Part shown: positions 28,844-38,298 of the stretch, piece by piece | Numbering within the stretch: position 1 is the first letter of the stretch | How the letters are laid out: every line of letters starts with the position of its first letter | Source: Streptomyces sp. SAJ15 | Lineage (GTDB): Bacteria; Actinomycetota; Actinomycetes; Streptomycetales; Streptomycetaceae | Direction of reading: 5' to 3' | Length of the DNA: 64,000 nt | Assembly (NCBI RefSeq): GCF_007595705.1 | Contig: NZ_NISY01000002.1 | Location: 62,001-126,000 of the forward strand | Made by a program: the position numbers and the translations under genes | Notes under the pieces: generated by a model | The model's database searches: none | The model's input: only the letters and a program-made list of their open reading frames with translations | Told to the model about the DNA's origin: nothing

Positions 28844-29677
28844 ATGCGCAACTCGCGCCGTCCGCTCCTCGCGGCGGCCCCGCTGGCGTCCCTGCTCGGC
28901 GCCCTCGCCCTACTGTTCGCCATGTCCGCTCCGGCGGCCGCCGATCGTGTCGTCGTGGGAGGGCACCCGGTGCGCCTCGCCGACGCCCCGTGGACCGTCG
29001 CGCTGGCCAGCCGCAGTCACTTCGGCCCGGCCCGCTCCGGCCAGTTCTGCGGCGGCGTGGCCATCAGCCGCAGGACGGTGCTCACCGCGGCGCACTGTCT
29101 GCGAACCGATGTGCTGGGCGTGGACTGGCGTGACATCCCCGACCTGCGCCTGATCGCCGGCCGTGGCGATCTGGGGGCCGACGACGGCGAGGAGGTCCCG
29201 CTGCAGCGGGTGTGGATCAACCCGGCCTATGACACCTTCACCAACGCCTGGGACGTCGCGGTGCTGACCGTCTCCCGTCCCCTGCCGATCTCCAAGGTGA
29301 TCCCGATAGCGGAGGCGGGGGGCACGGAGTACCAGCCGGGCACCGCGGCGGCGGTCTACGGCTGGGGCGACATGCGGGGCAACGGCAGCTATGCCGCGGG
29401 GCTGCGGTCGGCGCACGTCAAGGTCCTCGACGACACGGTGTGCGAGCGCGCCTATCCGGGCACCCGGAACGGCACCTACCACCGACCCTCCATGCTGTGC
29501 GCCGGGTTGCCCAGCGGGGGTCGGGACGCCTGCCAGGGGGACAGCGGCGGTCCGCTGGTGGCCCGGGGCCGGCTGATCGGGCTGGTGTCCTGGGGCAGTG
29601 GCTGTGGCGAGGCGGGTCGGCCGGGCGTCTATACGCGGATCTCCGCGGTCGCCCCGCTGGTGGCGGCGCACGGCTGA
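28844..29677 (+). CDS. Secreted trypsin-like serine protease (S1 family)
   Basis: 277 residues; ATG at 28844 after AGGAGG. A signal peptide spans roughly residues 1-33 ([20 protein letters not shown]...MSAPAAA), then [19 protein letters not shown], which looks like the mature N-terminus region. The catalytic triad is His in LTAAHC, Asp in AWDVAVLTV, and Ser in [10 protein letters not shown]. The Asp six residues before the Ser ([11 protein letters not shown]) predicts trypsin-like cleavage after Arg/Lys. Four cysteines suit two disulfides (TAAHC region, CERAYP, LCAGLP, CQGD, and GCGEAG). It has its own promoter after the hrdB terminator. Likely an extracellular nutritional or developmental protease. 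Confidence 0.93.
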   Translation: MRNSRRPLLAAAPLASLLGALALLFAMSAPAAADRVVVGGHPVRLADAPWTVALASRSHFGPARSGQFCGGVAISRRTVLTAAHCLRTDVLGVDWRDIPDLRLIAGRGDLGADDGEEVPLQRVWINPAYDTFTNAWDVAVLTVSRPLPISKVIPIAEAGGTEYQPGTAAAVYGWGDMRGNGSYAAGLRSAHVKVLDDTVCERAYPGTRNGTYHRPSMLCAGLPSGGRDACQGDSGGPLVARGRLIGLVSWGSGCGEAGRPGVYTRISAVAPLVAAHG

Positions 29678-30171
29678 TGGCCCGGCCGGACCTGCTGGGC
29701 CCTGGGGCTGCCCGCGGCGCCTGCTGGCCGCGGATGGCGCCGACAGGGGCGTGATGGGCCCGTCAGGGCCCGCTGAGGGGCCTTGTGGCCCCCACGGGGC
29801 CTTGGGTCTCGTGGTCCAAGGCGGGCCGGCGCTGTCGCGGGCTGGTCGGACCGCCTCGGATCGACTGAGGCCGGGCCGGAATCGGTGCCGCCGCCCTCGG
29901 CCGGCATCGGGTCGTGGGTGCCTCCGTGCGGGGCCGGGTCGCAGGTCCGGGTCCTGGTCCGGAGGGCGGACCGCGGCTCGGAGGCCCGAGGCCGAGCTGG
30001 GCCTGGGTCGTGAGCCTGGGCCTGGGTTCGCACCCAGGCCGCCGACCGGAGGGCGCCGTGGGCCGGAAACGAGAACGGGCGGTCGCCCCCGGTCGCGGGG
30101 ACGGCCGCCCGAGCCCCGGCCTCTCGGCCGGAACGTCTCGCTCGTCGTGTAAAACGAAGGGTCGGTGCCGC
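29678..30171. other. Gene-free GC-rich stretch with hairpins
   Basis: Between the protease and the convergent zinc-ribbon gene there is no credible gene. It holds two hairpins that could end transcripts from either side: GCCTGGGT-TCGC-ACCCAGGC (30020-30039) and an imperfect one at 30077-30110 (GGGCGGTCG.../...CGGCCGCCC). Short runs of GGGCC/GGCCC (29750-29800) can also pair. Confidence 0.5.
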
Positions 30172-30402
30172 TCAGCGCTCGTCGTCGGTCGCGGACGCCG
30201 GGACGGTGGTGAGTCGCTCCGTCTCGTCCTGTATCTCCGCGGCGATCTTCTTGAGCTCCGGCTCGAACTTGCGCCCGTGATGGGCGCAGAAGAGCAGCTC
30301 GCCGCCGCTCATCAGGACGACGCGCAGGTATGCCTGGGCGCCGCAGCGGTCGCAGCGGTCAGCGGCCGTCAGCGGGCTCGCGGGGGTCAGAACAGTAGTC
30401 AC
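30172..30402 (-). CDS. Small zinc-ribbon protein, DUF7455-like
   Basis: 76 residues from a GTG at 30402 with AGAGG upstream. CDRCGAQAYLRVVLMSGGELLFCAHHGRKF holds a C-x2-C plus C-x2-H set that would bind one zinc, in a treble-clef or ribbon fold, followed by a helix EPELKKIAAEIQDETERL. Such proteins are widespread and conserved next to parE in streptomycetes as I recall, but have no known function. The 444-base gap to parE (30403-30846) includes an unusually AT-rich segment (30540-30620) that probably holds divergent promoters; I could not fix them. Confidence 0.85.
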   Translation of the reverse strand: MTTVLTPASPLTAADRCDRCGAQAYLRVVLMSGGELLFCAHHGRKFEPELKKIAAEIQDETERLTTVPASATDDER

Positions 30403-30846
30403 GTCGCCTCTTCTCTAGCTCGACGAGCTGTCGTACCAGGGTCAACATCCAACCAGGCCGAAAACGTTCCCGCTCGCGGCTTTTCCTCGAAAATTCCTTC
30501 AGAGTCGACTGAATGGTGACGGTTGGCGGCGAATGAGCCGTATTGCTGTGTTTTACGGGTTCATGTTCGCTCTTGTTGCTCTTTGTCGGTTTTGCCCTCC
30601 CGGCTGGCTTGCCGGTTGTGCTTGAGGACGTGCCCGGAGCCTAAATGGTTCATGCCCGGAAGGGAACGTGATGTATGCGTCACCCCTAAGAGGGATCGAA
30701 CGTACGATCGACCCTCGACTACCATGGTCGTTCTGACGGGTGGCGGCACAAAGGCTCTATCAAGCCTCGGTACGCTCTCACAGGCGACCCAGCCACCACC
30801 GTGCCCGGAGTAGGGCCATCCAGAAATTCAGCGAGGAGCGAACCGC

Positions 30847-32970
30847 GTGACCGCCGCCGAGACGTCCGTGCCTTCCACTGCGCTGCTGACCGGAGCAGAC
30901 CGGGGCGGCTCCAACTACACCGCGCGGCACCTGCTCGTCCTCGAAGGACTGGAAGCGGTCCGCAAGCGCCCCGGTATGTACATCGGGTCCACCGACAGTC
31001 GCGGTCTGATGCACTGCCTCTGGGAGATCATCGACAACTCGGTCGATGAGGCGCTCGGCGGCTACTGCGACCGCATCGAGGTCATCCTCCACGACGACGG
31101 CTCGGTGGAGGTGCGGGACAACGGCCGTGGCATCCCGGTCGACGTCGAGCCCAAGACCGGTCTGTCGGGCGTCGAGGTTGTGATGACCAAGCTTCACGCC
31201 GGCGGCAAGTTCGGCGGCGGCTCGTACGCCGCCTCCGGCGGTCTGCACGGCGTCGGCGCCTCCGTCGTCAACGCCCTCTCCGCCCGACTGGACGTCGAGG
31301 TCGACCGGGACGGCAAGACCCACTCCATCAGCTTCCGCCGTGGCGTCCCCGGGATCTTCACCGAGTCCGGCCCCGACGCTCCGTTCGACCCGTCCAACGG
31401 CCTGCTCAAGGGGAAGCGCGTGCCCAAGGGCCGCACCGGCACCCGGGTCCGCTACTGGGCGGACCGGCAGATCTTCCTCAAGGACGCCAAGCTCTCCCTG
31501 GAAAACCTGCACGCGCGGGCGCGCCAGACGGCCTTCCTGGTGCCGGGCCTCACCCTGGTGGTCCGGGACGAGCGTGGGCTCGACGGACAGCCGCCGCTGG
31601 AGGAGATCTTCCGGTTCGACGGAGGCATTAGCGAGTTCTGCGAGTACCTCGCGCAGGACAAGGCGGTCTGCGACGTGCTGCGGCTGACCGGCCAGGGCAC
31701 CTTCAAGGAGACCGTCCCCGTCCTCGACGACCGCGGCCACATGACCCCCACCGAGGTCACCCGGGAGCTCGGCGTGGACATCGCGCTGCGCTGGGGCACC
31801 GGCTACGACACCACGGTGAAGTCCTTTGTCAACATCATCGCCACCCCCAAGGGCGGCACCCACGTCTCCGGCTTCGAGCGCTCGGTCACCAAGGCCGTCA
31901 ACGAGGTGCTGCGCTCGGCCAAGCTGCTGCGGGTCGCCGAGGACGACGTCGTCAAGGACGACGCCATGGAGGGCCTCACCGCGGTGGTGACCGTGCGGCT
32001 GGCCGAGCCGCAGTTCGAGGGGCAGACCAAGGAGGTGCTGGGCACCTCGGCCGCCTCCCGGATCGTCGCCAACGTCGTCGCCAAGGAGCTCAAGGCGTTC
32101 CTGGCCTCCACCAAGCGGGACGCCAAGCAGCAGGCGCGCGCCGTCCTGGAGAAGGTCGTGGCCGCGGCCCGTACGCGCATCGCGGCCCGGCAGCACAAGG
32201 AGGCCCAGCGTCGGAAGACCGCGCTGGAGTCCTCCTCGCTGCCCGCCAAGCTCGCCGACTGCCGCAGCGACGACGTCGACCGCAGCGAACTGTTCATCGT
32301 CGAGGGCGACTCGGCGCTGGGCACCGCCAAGCTCGCCCGGAACTCCGAGTTCCAGGCGCTGCTGCCGATCCGCGGCAAGATCCTCAACGTGCAGAAGTCG
32401 TCCGTCTCCGACATGCTCAAGAACGCCGAGTGCGGCGCCATCATCCAGGTGATAGGGGCGGGCTCCGGCCGTACCTTCGACATCGACCAGGCGCGCTACG
32501 GCAAGGTGATCTTCCTCGCCGACGCCGATGTCGACGGCGCCCACATCCGGTGTCTGCTGCTCACCCTCTTCCAGCGCTACATGCGGCCGATGGTCGAGCA
32601 GGGCCGGGTCTTCTCCGCCGTGCCGCCGCTGCACCGGATCGAGCTGTCCAACCCCAAGAAGGGGCAGGACAAGTACATCTACACCTACTCCGACAGCGAG
32701 CTGCAGGAGACCCTGCTGGAGCTCCAGCGCAAGAACGTGCGCTACAAGGACAGCATCCAGCGCTACAAGGGTCTGGGTGAGATGGACGCCGACCAGCTCG
32801 CCGAGACCACCATGGACCCGCGCCACCGCACCCTGCGGCGGATCAACATCAGCGACCTGGAGGCCGCGGAGCAGGCGTTCGACCTGCTGATGGGCAACGA
32901 GGTCGCGCCCCGCAAGGAGTTCATCACCAACTCGGCGGCGACGCTGGACCGCTCGCGGATCGACGCCTGA
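30847..32970 (+). CDS. parE: DNA topoisomerase IV subunit B (ParE/GyrB family)
   Basis: 707 residues; GTG start after GAGGAG. The N-terminal GHKL ATPase has EAVRKRPGMYIGST, LWEIIDNSVDEAL, DNGRGIPVD and GGLHGVGASVVNALS. The transducer domain contains the lysine loop of the QTK type (EGQTKEVLG). The TOPRIM domain has EGDSALGTAK (about residue 487) and DADVDGAHIR (about 559), whose acidic residues bind Mg2+ for DNA cleavage. With ParC (39746-42199) it decatenates daughter chromosomes. A true GyrB would lie near oriC, so ParE is the better name. In this window parE and parC are 6.8 kb apart and convergent, with a symporter and two-component genes between them. Confidence 0.93.
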   Translation: MTAAETSVPSTALLTGADRGGSNYTARHLLVLEGLEAVRKRPGMYIGSTDSRGLMHCLWEIIDNSVDEALGGYCDRIEVILHDDGSVEVRDNGRGIPVDVEPKTGLSGVEVVMTKLHAGGKFGGGSYAASGGLHGVGASVVNALSARLDVEVDRDGKTHSISFRRGVPGIFTESGPDAPFDPSNGLLKGKRVPKGRTGTRVRYWADRQIFLKDAKLSLENLHARARQTAFLVPGLTLVVRDERGLDGQPPLEEIFRFDGGISEFCEYLAQDKAVCDVLRLTGQGTFKETVPVLDDRGHMTPTEVTRELGVDIALRWGTGYDTTVKSFVNIIATPKGGTHVSGFERSVTKAVNEVLRSAKLLRVAEDDVVKDDAMEGLTAVVTVRLAEPQFEGQTKEVLGTSAASRIVANVVAKELKAFLASTKRDAKQQARAVLEKVVAAARTRIAARQHKEAQRRKTALESSSLPAKLADCRSDDVDRSELFIVEGDSALGTAKLARNSEFQALLPIRGKILNVQKSSVSDMLKNAECGAIIQVIGAGSGRTFDIDQARYGKVIFLADADVDGAHIRCLLLTLFQRYMRPMVEQGRVFSAVPPLHRIELSNPKKGQDKYIYTYSDSELQETLLELQRKNVRYKDSIQRYKGLGEMDADQLAETTMDPRHRTLRRINISDLEAAEQAFDLLMGNEVAPRKEFITNSAATLDRSRIDA

Positions 32971-32989
32971 CGCGCCGTGCGCGCCCGGC

Positions 32990-33290
32990 GCGCCTCGGGC
33001 GCCACCGCGCGGTGGCCGGACGCGCCTGACACGTCCCTGCGCGATGGCCGGGGGCACCTGTCCCTGCGGGGTGGCTGGGGCGCCTGGACGCGTCCACGGG
33101 CGGTGGCCGCGCGTCCGGCGCGGCTGTCCGCGGCAGGTGGTGGCCGGTGCGCCTGGCGTGCCTCCGTATGGCAGCCGGACGCGCCTGGGGCGCCTCCGCG
33201 CGGTGGCCGGGTGCCCCCGATGCGCCTCCGTGCGTCGGCGGGGTGCGCCTGGCGCGCATCCACGCGGGCGGAGGGAGCTCGACGCGCCCG
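32990..33290. repeat. Degenerate tandem repeats downstream of parE
   Basis: Variants of GCGCGGTGGCCGGACGCGCCT recur about every 35-45 bases (around 33006, 33035, 33070, 33100, 33180, 33210). A perfect palindrome GCCACCGCGCGGTGGC is at 33001-33016. The 483 bases between parE and the DUF485 gene otherwise have no gene; the long frames on both strands are repeat-derived. Confidence 0.55.
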
Positions 33291-33453
33291 TGCGCGCCGG
33301 CGGGTTCGCCCCGGACCTCGACCGCCCCGGAGCCGAGCTCTGGGGCGGCCTTCACTCAATGGTGTGAGGTTCCATGGTGAAGCGTCCGGGATCTTTCCGA
33401 TCTGTCCATCCTTGGGCACGCGGCGACGCGCCGCCGAACCAAGGAGAGTTCGG

Positions 33454-33903
33454 GTGGAAAATGCCCATGATGTCCCAGGCCCTCACGATCCCCCGGGTGG
33501 CGACGGAGCCGAGGAGGCCGATGACGCCAGGGCAGCGGCCTACCGACAGGTCCACCGCAGCGCCGCGTTCCGGGAGGTGCGCGGCCGCTACCGGCGCTTC
33601 GTGCTCCCCGCCTCGCTCGCCTTCCTCGCCTGGTACCTCGCGTATGTGATCACCGCTACCACCGCACCCGGCCTGATGGCCCGTCCGGTGGTGGGCGCGT
33701 GCAACGTCGGACTGCTCGCCGGGATCGCCCAGTTCGCCACCACCTTCCTGCTGACCTGGGCGTACGCCCGCCATGCGCGGCTGCGTCGAGACGGACCGGC
33801 CCTGGAACTGCGCTGGGTGACCCAGGAGCTGACCGGAACTCTGGGCGGTGCGGCGCCCCAGGGGGCCGCCGAGACGGCGCGAGGGGAGCGGGGCCGCGGA
33901 TGA
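33454..33903 (+). CDS. DUF485 membrane protein
   Basis: 149 residues from the GTG at 33454, seven bases after AGGAG. After ~35 charged residues comes the DUF485 core: VHRSAAFREVRGRYRRFVLPASLAFLAWYLAYVITATTAPGLM and NVGLLAGIAQFATTFLLTWAYARHA, that is two membrane helices. In many bacteria the small DUF485 protein is encoded just before an acetate/pyruvate-type sodium symporter (YjcH with ActP) and presumably assists it. Here the stop codon overlaps the symporter start (ATGA at 33900-33903), so the two are translationally coupled. Confidence 0.9.
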   Translation: MENAHDVPGPHDPPGGDGAEEADDARAAAYRQVHRSAAFREVRGRYRRFVLPASLAFLAWYLAYVITATTAPGLMARPVVGACNVGLLAGIAQFATTFLLTWAYARHARLRRDGPALELRWVTQELTGTLGGAAPQGAAETARGERGRG

Positions 33904-35495
33904 CGGGCAACCACCAGACGCTGGCGCTGCTGCTCTTCATCGCGGTCGTCGCCGTCACGCTGGCGATCACCACCTGGGTGAGCCGTGGTCGCCGGGGATC
34001 GCCAGAGGAGTTCTACGCGGGCGGGCGGCTGTTCTCCCCTCTGGAGAACGGTTTCGCCATCGCGGGCGACTACATGTCGGCCGCGTCCTTCCTCGGCATC
34101 TCCGGCCTCATCGCCCTCTTCGGCTACGACGGAATGCTCTACTCCGTCGGCTTCCTGGTCGCCTGGCTCGTGGTCCTGCTCCTGGTCGCCGAACTCGTCC
34201 GCAACTGCGGCCGCTTCACCCTCGCCGACGTGCTCGCGGCACGGCTGCGGGAGCGCCCGGTCCGGATCGCCGCCGGCACCTCCTCGGTCGTCGTCTGCGT
34301 CCTCTACCTGGTGGCCCAGATGGTCGGCGCCGGCAGCCTGGTCGCCCTGCTGCTGGGCGGCGACAGCGGCCCGGCGCGTGCCTGGACGGTGGTCGGCGTC
34401 GGCGCCCTGATGATCGTCTACGTCTCGCTCGGGGGCATGCGCGCCACCACCTGGATCCAGATCGTCAAGGCTGTGCTACTGATGGCGGGCGCGGGGCTGC
34501 TGACCGTCCTGGTCCTGCTGCGCTTCCACGGCGACCCCGGCGCCCTGCTGAGCACCGCCGCCGAACGCAGCGGCCACGGCCGGTCCTTCCTCGCGCCCGG
34601 CCTGAAGTACGGCGGCGACTGGGTCGCCCGGCTGGACTTCATCAGCCTCGGCCTGGCGCTGGTCCTGGGCACCGCGGGGCTGCCGCACATCCTGTCGCGC
34701 TTCTACACCGTGCCCACCGCCCGCGCCGCCCGCCACTCGGTGGTCTGGGCCATCGGCCTCATCGGCGGCTTCTACCTGATGACGATCGTGCTGGGCTTCG
34801 GGGCCGCCGCCATCGTGGGGAGCGACGCGGTGCGGGCGACCGGCCCGGCCGGGAACACCGCCGTCCCGCTGCTCGCGCTCGACCTCGGCGGCGGCGCGGA
34901 CTCGACCGGTGGCACGGTGCTCTTCGCGGTCGTCGCCGCCATCGCCTTCGCCACCATCCTCGCCGTCGTCGCCGGACTCACCCTCTCCTCCTCGGCGGCG
35001 GTCGCCCACGACCTCTACGCGACGCTGGGCCGCCGCGGCCGTCGTACGCCCGCCGGCGAGGTCGCCGTGGCGCGTGTCGCGGCCGCCGGGGTGGGAGTGG
35101 CGGCGATCGGGCTGGGGCTGCTGGCGCGGGACCTGAACGTGGCCTTCCTGGTCGGCCTCGCCTTCGCGGTCGCCGCCTCCGCCAATCTGCCGGTGCTGCT
35201 CTACACGCTGTTCTGGCGCCGGTTCACCACGCGCGGCGCGGTGTGGGCGGTCTACGGCGGGTTGCTGCCGGCGGTGGCGCTGATGGTGTTCTCGCCGGTG
35301 GTCTCCGGAGCTCCGGAAGCCCTCTTCCCCGGGGTGGACTTCCATCTCTTCCCGCTCCAGAACCCGGGCCTCGTCTCCATCCCGCTCGGCTTCCTGGCCG
35401 GCTGGCTGGGCACCGTGACCTCACCCGAGCCGGCCGACGCGGCCCGACACGCCGAGACGGAGGTGCGGGCCCTGACCGGGGCGGGCGCGGCGTGA
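33900..35495 (+). CDS. Solute:sodium symporter (ActP/MctC-like monocarboxylate transporter)
   Basis: 531 residues, starting in the ATGA overlap. About 13 membrane segments are visible. YAGGRLFSPLENGFAIAGDYMSAASFLGISG is the conserved sodium- and substrate-binding region of the ActP branch, and AAAIAFATILAVVAGLTLSSSAAVAHDLY the second conserved block. Relatives import acetate, propionate or pyruvate with Na+ or H+. The neighbouring CitA/CitB-type two-component system converges on it with only 13 bases between stop codons, a common arrangement for carboxylate sensing and uptake. The substrate is inferred, not shown. Confidence 0.9.
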   Translation: MTGNHQTLALLLFIAVVAVTLAITTWVSRGRRGSPEEFYAGGRLFSPLENGFAIAGDYMSAASFLGISGLIALFGYDGMLYSVGFLVAWLVVLLLVAELVRNCGRFTLADVLAARLRERPVRIAAGTSSVVVCVLYLVAQMVGAGSLVALLLGGDSGPARAWTVVGVGALMIVYVSLGGMRATTWIQIVKAVLLMAGAGLLTVLVLLRFHGDPGALLSTAAERSGHGRSFLAPGLKYGGDWVARLDFISLGLALVLGTAGLPHILSRFYTVPTARAARHSVVWAIGLIGGFYLMTIVLGFGAAAIVGSDAVRATGPAGNTAVPLLALDLGGGADSTGGTVLFAVVAAIAFATILAVVAGLTLSSSAAVAHDLYATLGRRGRRTPAGEVAVARVAAAGVGVAAIGLGLLARDLNVAFLVGLAFAVAASANLPVLLYTLFWRRFTTRGAVWAVYGGLLPAVALMVFSPVVSGAPEALFPGVDFHLFPLQNPGLVSIPLGFLAGWLGTVTSPEPADAARHAETEVRALTGAGAA

Positions 35496-35508
35496 GCCCA
35501 GCAGAGGG

Positions 35509-36330
35509 TCACACCCACACATAGCGGTGCTCGGGGCGCCCCGTCTCGCCGTAGCGCAGGCTCAGCTTCACCCGCCCCGCCCGCTCCAGGAGCTTCAGAT
35601 ACCGCTGTGCGGTCTGTCTGCTGAGCCGACATCGCTCGGCGACCTCCTGCGCCGACAGCGGCCCCTCCGCGTCGCGCAGCACCTCGCGCACCCGGTCGGC
35701 GGTGAGCGCCGAGTGACCCTTGGGGAGGTCCGGCGGGCCGACGGCGGAGAGGGCGCCGAAGATCCGGTCCACCTGCTCCTGCTCGGCCTCGCCGCCGCCG
35801 TCCAGGGTGCGGCGCAGCGCGGCGTATCCGTTGAGCTTGGCGCGCAGCCCGGCGAAGGTGAAGGGCTTCACCAGGTACTGGAGCGCCCCGTGGCGCATGG
35901 CCGCTCGTACGGTCGCGATGTCGCGGGCGGCGGTCACCATGATCACGTCGGTGTGGTGGCCGAGTTGCCGCAGCCGCGTGACCAGCGCGAGCCCCGTTCC
36001 GTCCGGCAGATAGTGGTCGAGCAGCACCAGGTCGACCTGGGCCGTCGAGCCTTCCGAGGCGGTCCCGCGGCCTTCCGAGGTGGTCTCGTGGCGTTCAGGA
36101 GTGGCCTCGCGGCCTTCAGAAGTGGTCCCCCAGCCTTCCGAGGCGGTCTCGTGGCGCTCAGAAGTGCTCCCGCGGGCTTCCGGGCCGGGGCCGCCGCGTT
36201 CCAGGAAGGCGAGCGCCTCCGCCGCCGAGTGCGCCCGCCCGGCGACCCGAAAGCCGGGGATCCGTTCCACGTAGGCCGCGTTGATCCGGGCCACGCGCGG
36301 GTCGTCGTCCACGATCAGCACATTGATCAT
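35509..36330 (-). CDS. CitB/DcuR-type response regulator with repeat insertion in the receiver domain
   Basis: 273 residues. The receiver begins MINVLIVDDDPRVARINAAY and the phosphoacceptor is D105 in LVLLDHYLPDGTG; it continues VIMVTAARDIATV and the conserved Lys in QYLVKPFTF. In relatives this aspartate is at about residue 55. The extra ~50 residues are a seven-residue repeat (SERHETA, SEGWGTT, SEGREAT, PERHETT, SEGRGTA, SEGSTAQ) between helix 2 and strand 3. The C-terminal winged helix (ADRVREVLRDAEGPLSAQEVAERCRLSRQTAQRYLKLLERAG) is typical of CitB/DpiA/DcuR regulators of citrate or C4-dicarboxylate genes. ATGA overlap with its kinase. Regulation target is probably the convergent symporter or other carboxylate genes. 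Confidence 0.9.
   Translation of the reverse strand: MINVLIVDDDPRVARINAAYVERIPGFRVAGRAHSAAEALAFLERGGPGPEARGSTSERHETASEGWGTTSEGREATPERHETTSEGRGTASEGSTAQVDLVLLDHYLPDGTGLALVTRLRQLGHHTDVIMVTAARDIATVRAAMRHGALQYLVKPFTFAGLRAKLNGYAALRRTLDGGGEAEQEQVDRIFGALSAVGPPDLPKGHSALTADRVREVLRDAEGPLSAQEVAERCRLSRQTAQRYLKLLERAGRVKLSLRYGETGRPEHRYVWV
36049..36174 (-). repeat. Six 21-bp tandem repeats inside the response regulator gene
   Basis: Units at 36049, 36070, 36091, 36112, 36133 and 36154 are each exactly 21 bases and of the form GCCTTCCGAGGYGGTCTCGTG on the plus strand. The period keeps the reading frame and encodes a heptad on the minus strand. Confidence 0.9.
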
Positions 36331-38189
36331 CGCGGCTCCTCGGTCAGCGCGTCGTTCCACGAAGCGCTCGGTGTCTGGCCCGGGGACGGTGGCACCGGGG
36401 GCGGGGTGGCGGGGGCCGTGCCCTGAGCGGGTACGGCGCGAGCCACGGCCGCGGGCGACATGTCCCCCGGCACCCGGTCGGGCGCCGCGGCAGGCGGCTT
36501 CGGCGGTGCCTCGGGCAGCGCCTCGGGTGGTGCCTCGCCCTGCGTCTCGAGACGCGCGTCGGTGAGCGCCTCCGGCAGGACGACCGCGAACGCGGCGCCC
36601 CCGCCCACCCGGTCGGTGACGGTCACGCTGCCGCCCTGCCGCTCCGCGAGCCGACGCACCAGCGCCAGCCCGATGCCCCGCTTGCCGTGGGCGGGCGGCT
36701 CCTTGGTGGACCACCCCTCGGTGAAGACGAGCTCGCGTCGTCCGGCCGGGACTCCCGGCCCGGTGTCGCCGACGGTGAGCACCACGGTGCGGCCCTCGGC
36801 GCGCAGCTCCACCGCGACCAGCGGGTCCGCCGATCCGGCCGCCGCGTCCATGGCGTTGTCGACGAGGTTGCCCAGGACGGTCACCAGGCCCGGTGGATCG
36901 ACCAGTCGGTCCGGCAGCAGGGTGCCGGGTGTGAGGCGCAGCGACACGCCGCGCTCGGCCGCGACCGTGGCCTTGCCGACCAGCAGCGCGGCCAGCAGCG
37001 GGTCGCGCACCCGCTCGGTGACCTGTTCGGCCGTGGCTCGGTGGACGCCCACCGCCTCGGTGACGAACTCCACCGCCTCCTCGTGCAGCCCCAGCTCCAG
37101 CAGTCCGAGCAGGGTGTGGAGGCGGTTGGCGTGCTCGTGGTCCTGGGCGCGCAGCGCGTCGATCAGCCCCCGCGTCCCGTCCAGCTCCCTGCCCAGCCGC
37201 TCCAGCTCGGTGCGGTCGCGCAGGGTGGCCACCGCCCCGCCGTCGTCCGTGGGCATCCGGTTCGCCACCAGGACTCGGCCGCCGCTGACCGTCAGCAGGT
37301 CGGCGCCGGTGACCCGGCCGGCCAGCACATCGGTGGTGCGGCCCGGCGGCAGCACCTCCGCCAACGGCCGCCCGGTGTGCTCGGCGCGCAGATCGAGCAG
37401 CCGCTGGGCCTCGTCGTTGACCAGCCGGATGCGGCCCCCGGCGTCCAGCGCGACGACGCCTTCCCGGATGCCGTGCAGCATCGCCTCGCGCTCCGCGAGC
37501 AGCGCCGAGATATCCGAGAAGGCCAGGTCGTGGGTGCGGCGCCGAAGCCTGCGGGCCACGGCGTACGCGGCCAGCGCTCCGACCGCGAGCGCGCCACCGG
37601 CGTGCGCCAGCAGCCCGGGCACGGCGCCGACGAGCCGGTCCCGGACGCTCTCGTACGCGATGCCGACCGAGACCGCCCCGACGATGCGCCCGTCGTCGTC
37701 CCGCAGCGGGACCTTGCCGCGCGCCGACCGACCCAGCGTCCCGGTGTCGATCTGCATGACCTCCCGCCCCGCGAGGGCGGCGCTGGGGTCGGTGGAGACG
37801 GGCCGGCCGATCTGGGCCCGGTCGGGGTGGGACCAGCGCACCCCGCGCGTGTCCATGACCACGACGTACTCGGCCCCGGTGACCCGCCGGACGCGCTCCG
37901 CCGCCGCCTGGACCGGTCCGTCGGCGGCGGGCCGCCCGGCGTCGCGCAGCGCGTCGGCGAGCTCCGGCCGGGCGGCCGTGGTCTGCGCGATGGCCAGGGC
38001 GCGGCGCATCGCCTGGTCGTCCAGCTGGGAGCTGAGCGGGGCCAGGAACAGGCCGGTGGCCAGCACGGTGACCCCGGCCGCGATGGTCAGCTGCATCAGC
38101 AGGACCTGGGAGAACACCCGCCGTGGTCGGGGCCACCCGATCCGTCGGCGGGCGGCGGCGCGCGACCGGTGCGGTATCGCATCGCTCAT
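36327..38189 (-). CDS. CitA/DcuS-type sensor histidine kinase
   Basis: 620 residues from the ATG at 38189. An N-terminal membrane helix (FSQVLLMQLTIAAGVTVLATGLFLAPL) and a second one near residue 195 (AGGALAVGALAAYAVARRL) flank an extracellular PAS-like sensor domain with RWSHPDRAQIGRPVSTDPSAAL, typical of the CitA/DcuS family that binds citrate or C4-dicarboxylates. A cytoplasmic PAS domain (REGVVALDAGGRIRLVNDEAQ) precedes the histidine region DHEHANRLHTLLGLLELG (about residue 353) and the ATPase boxes NLVDNAMDAAA, GDTGPGVP and KRGIGLALVRRL. The last ~75 residues are Pro/Ala-rich repeats (EAPPEALPEAPPKPP) without known role. Cotranslated with its regulator through ATGA. The longer upstream frame is antisense to another gene. 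Confidence 0.92.
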   Translation of the reverse strand: MSDAIPHRSRAAARRRIGWPRPRRVFSQVLLMQLTIAAGVTVLATGLFLAPLSSQLDDQAMRRALAIAQTTAARPELADALRDAGRPAADGPVQAAAERVRRVTGAEYVVVMDTRGVRWSHPDRAQIGRPVSTDPSAALAGREVMQIDTGTLGRSARGKVPLRDDDGRIVGAVSVGIAYESVRDRLVGAVPGLLAHAGGALAVGALAAYAVARRLRRRTHDLAFSDISALLAEREAMLHGIREGVVALDAGGRIRLVNDEAQRLLDLRAEHTGRPLAEVLPPGRTTDVLAGRVTGADLLTVSGGRVLVANRMPTDDGGAVATLRDRTELERLGRELDGTRGLIDALRAQDHEHANRLHTLLGLLELGLHEEAVEFVTEAVGVHRATAEQVTERVRDPLLAALLVGKATVAAERGVSLRLTPGTLLPDRLVDPPGLVTVLGNLVDNAMDAAAGSADPLVAVELRAEGRTVVLTVGDTGPGVPAGRRELVFTEGWSTKEPPAHGKRGIGLALVRRLAERQGGSVTVTDRVGGGAAFAVVLPEALTDARLETQGEAPPEALPEAPPKPPAAAPDRVPGDMSPAAVARAVPAQGTAPATPPPVPPSPGQTPSASWNDALTEEPR

Positions 38190-38298
38190 GCGTACGACGG
38201 TAAGGCCCGGCGTCAAGGGGGGTGCCCGCGCGCGCCCCGTTCCGCCGCGCCCGTGGTGCCGCACCGCCCGTCTGTGGTGCCGCGCCGCCCCGTGCCCG

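Noticed and set aside
30700..30725. GATCGAACGTACGATC upstream of parE as an SOS box
   Set aside because: The right half is CGATC, not GTTCG; only one half-site matches the LexA consensus.
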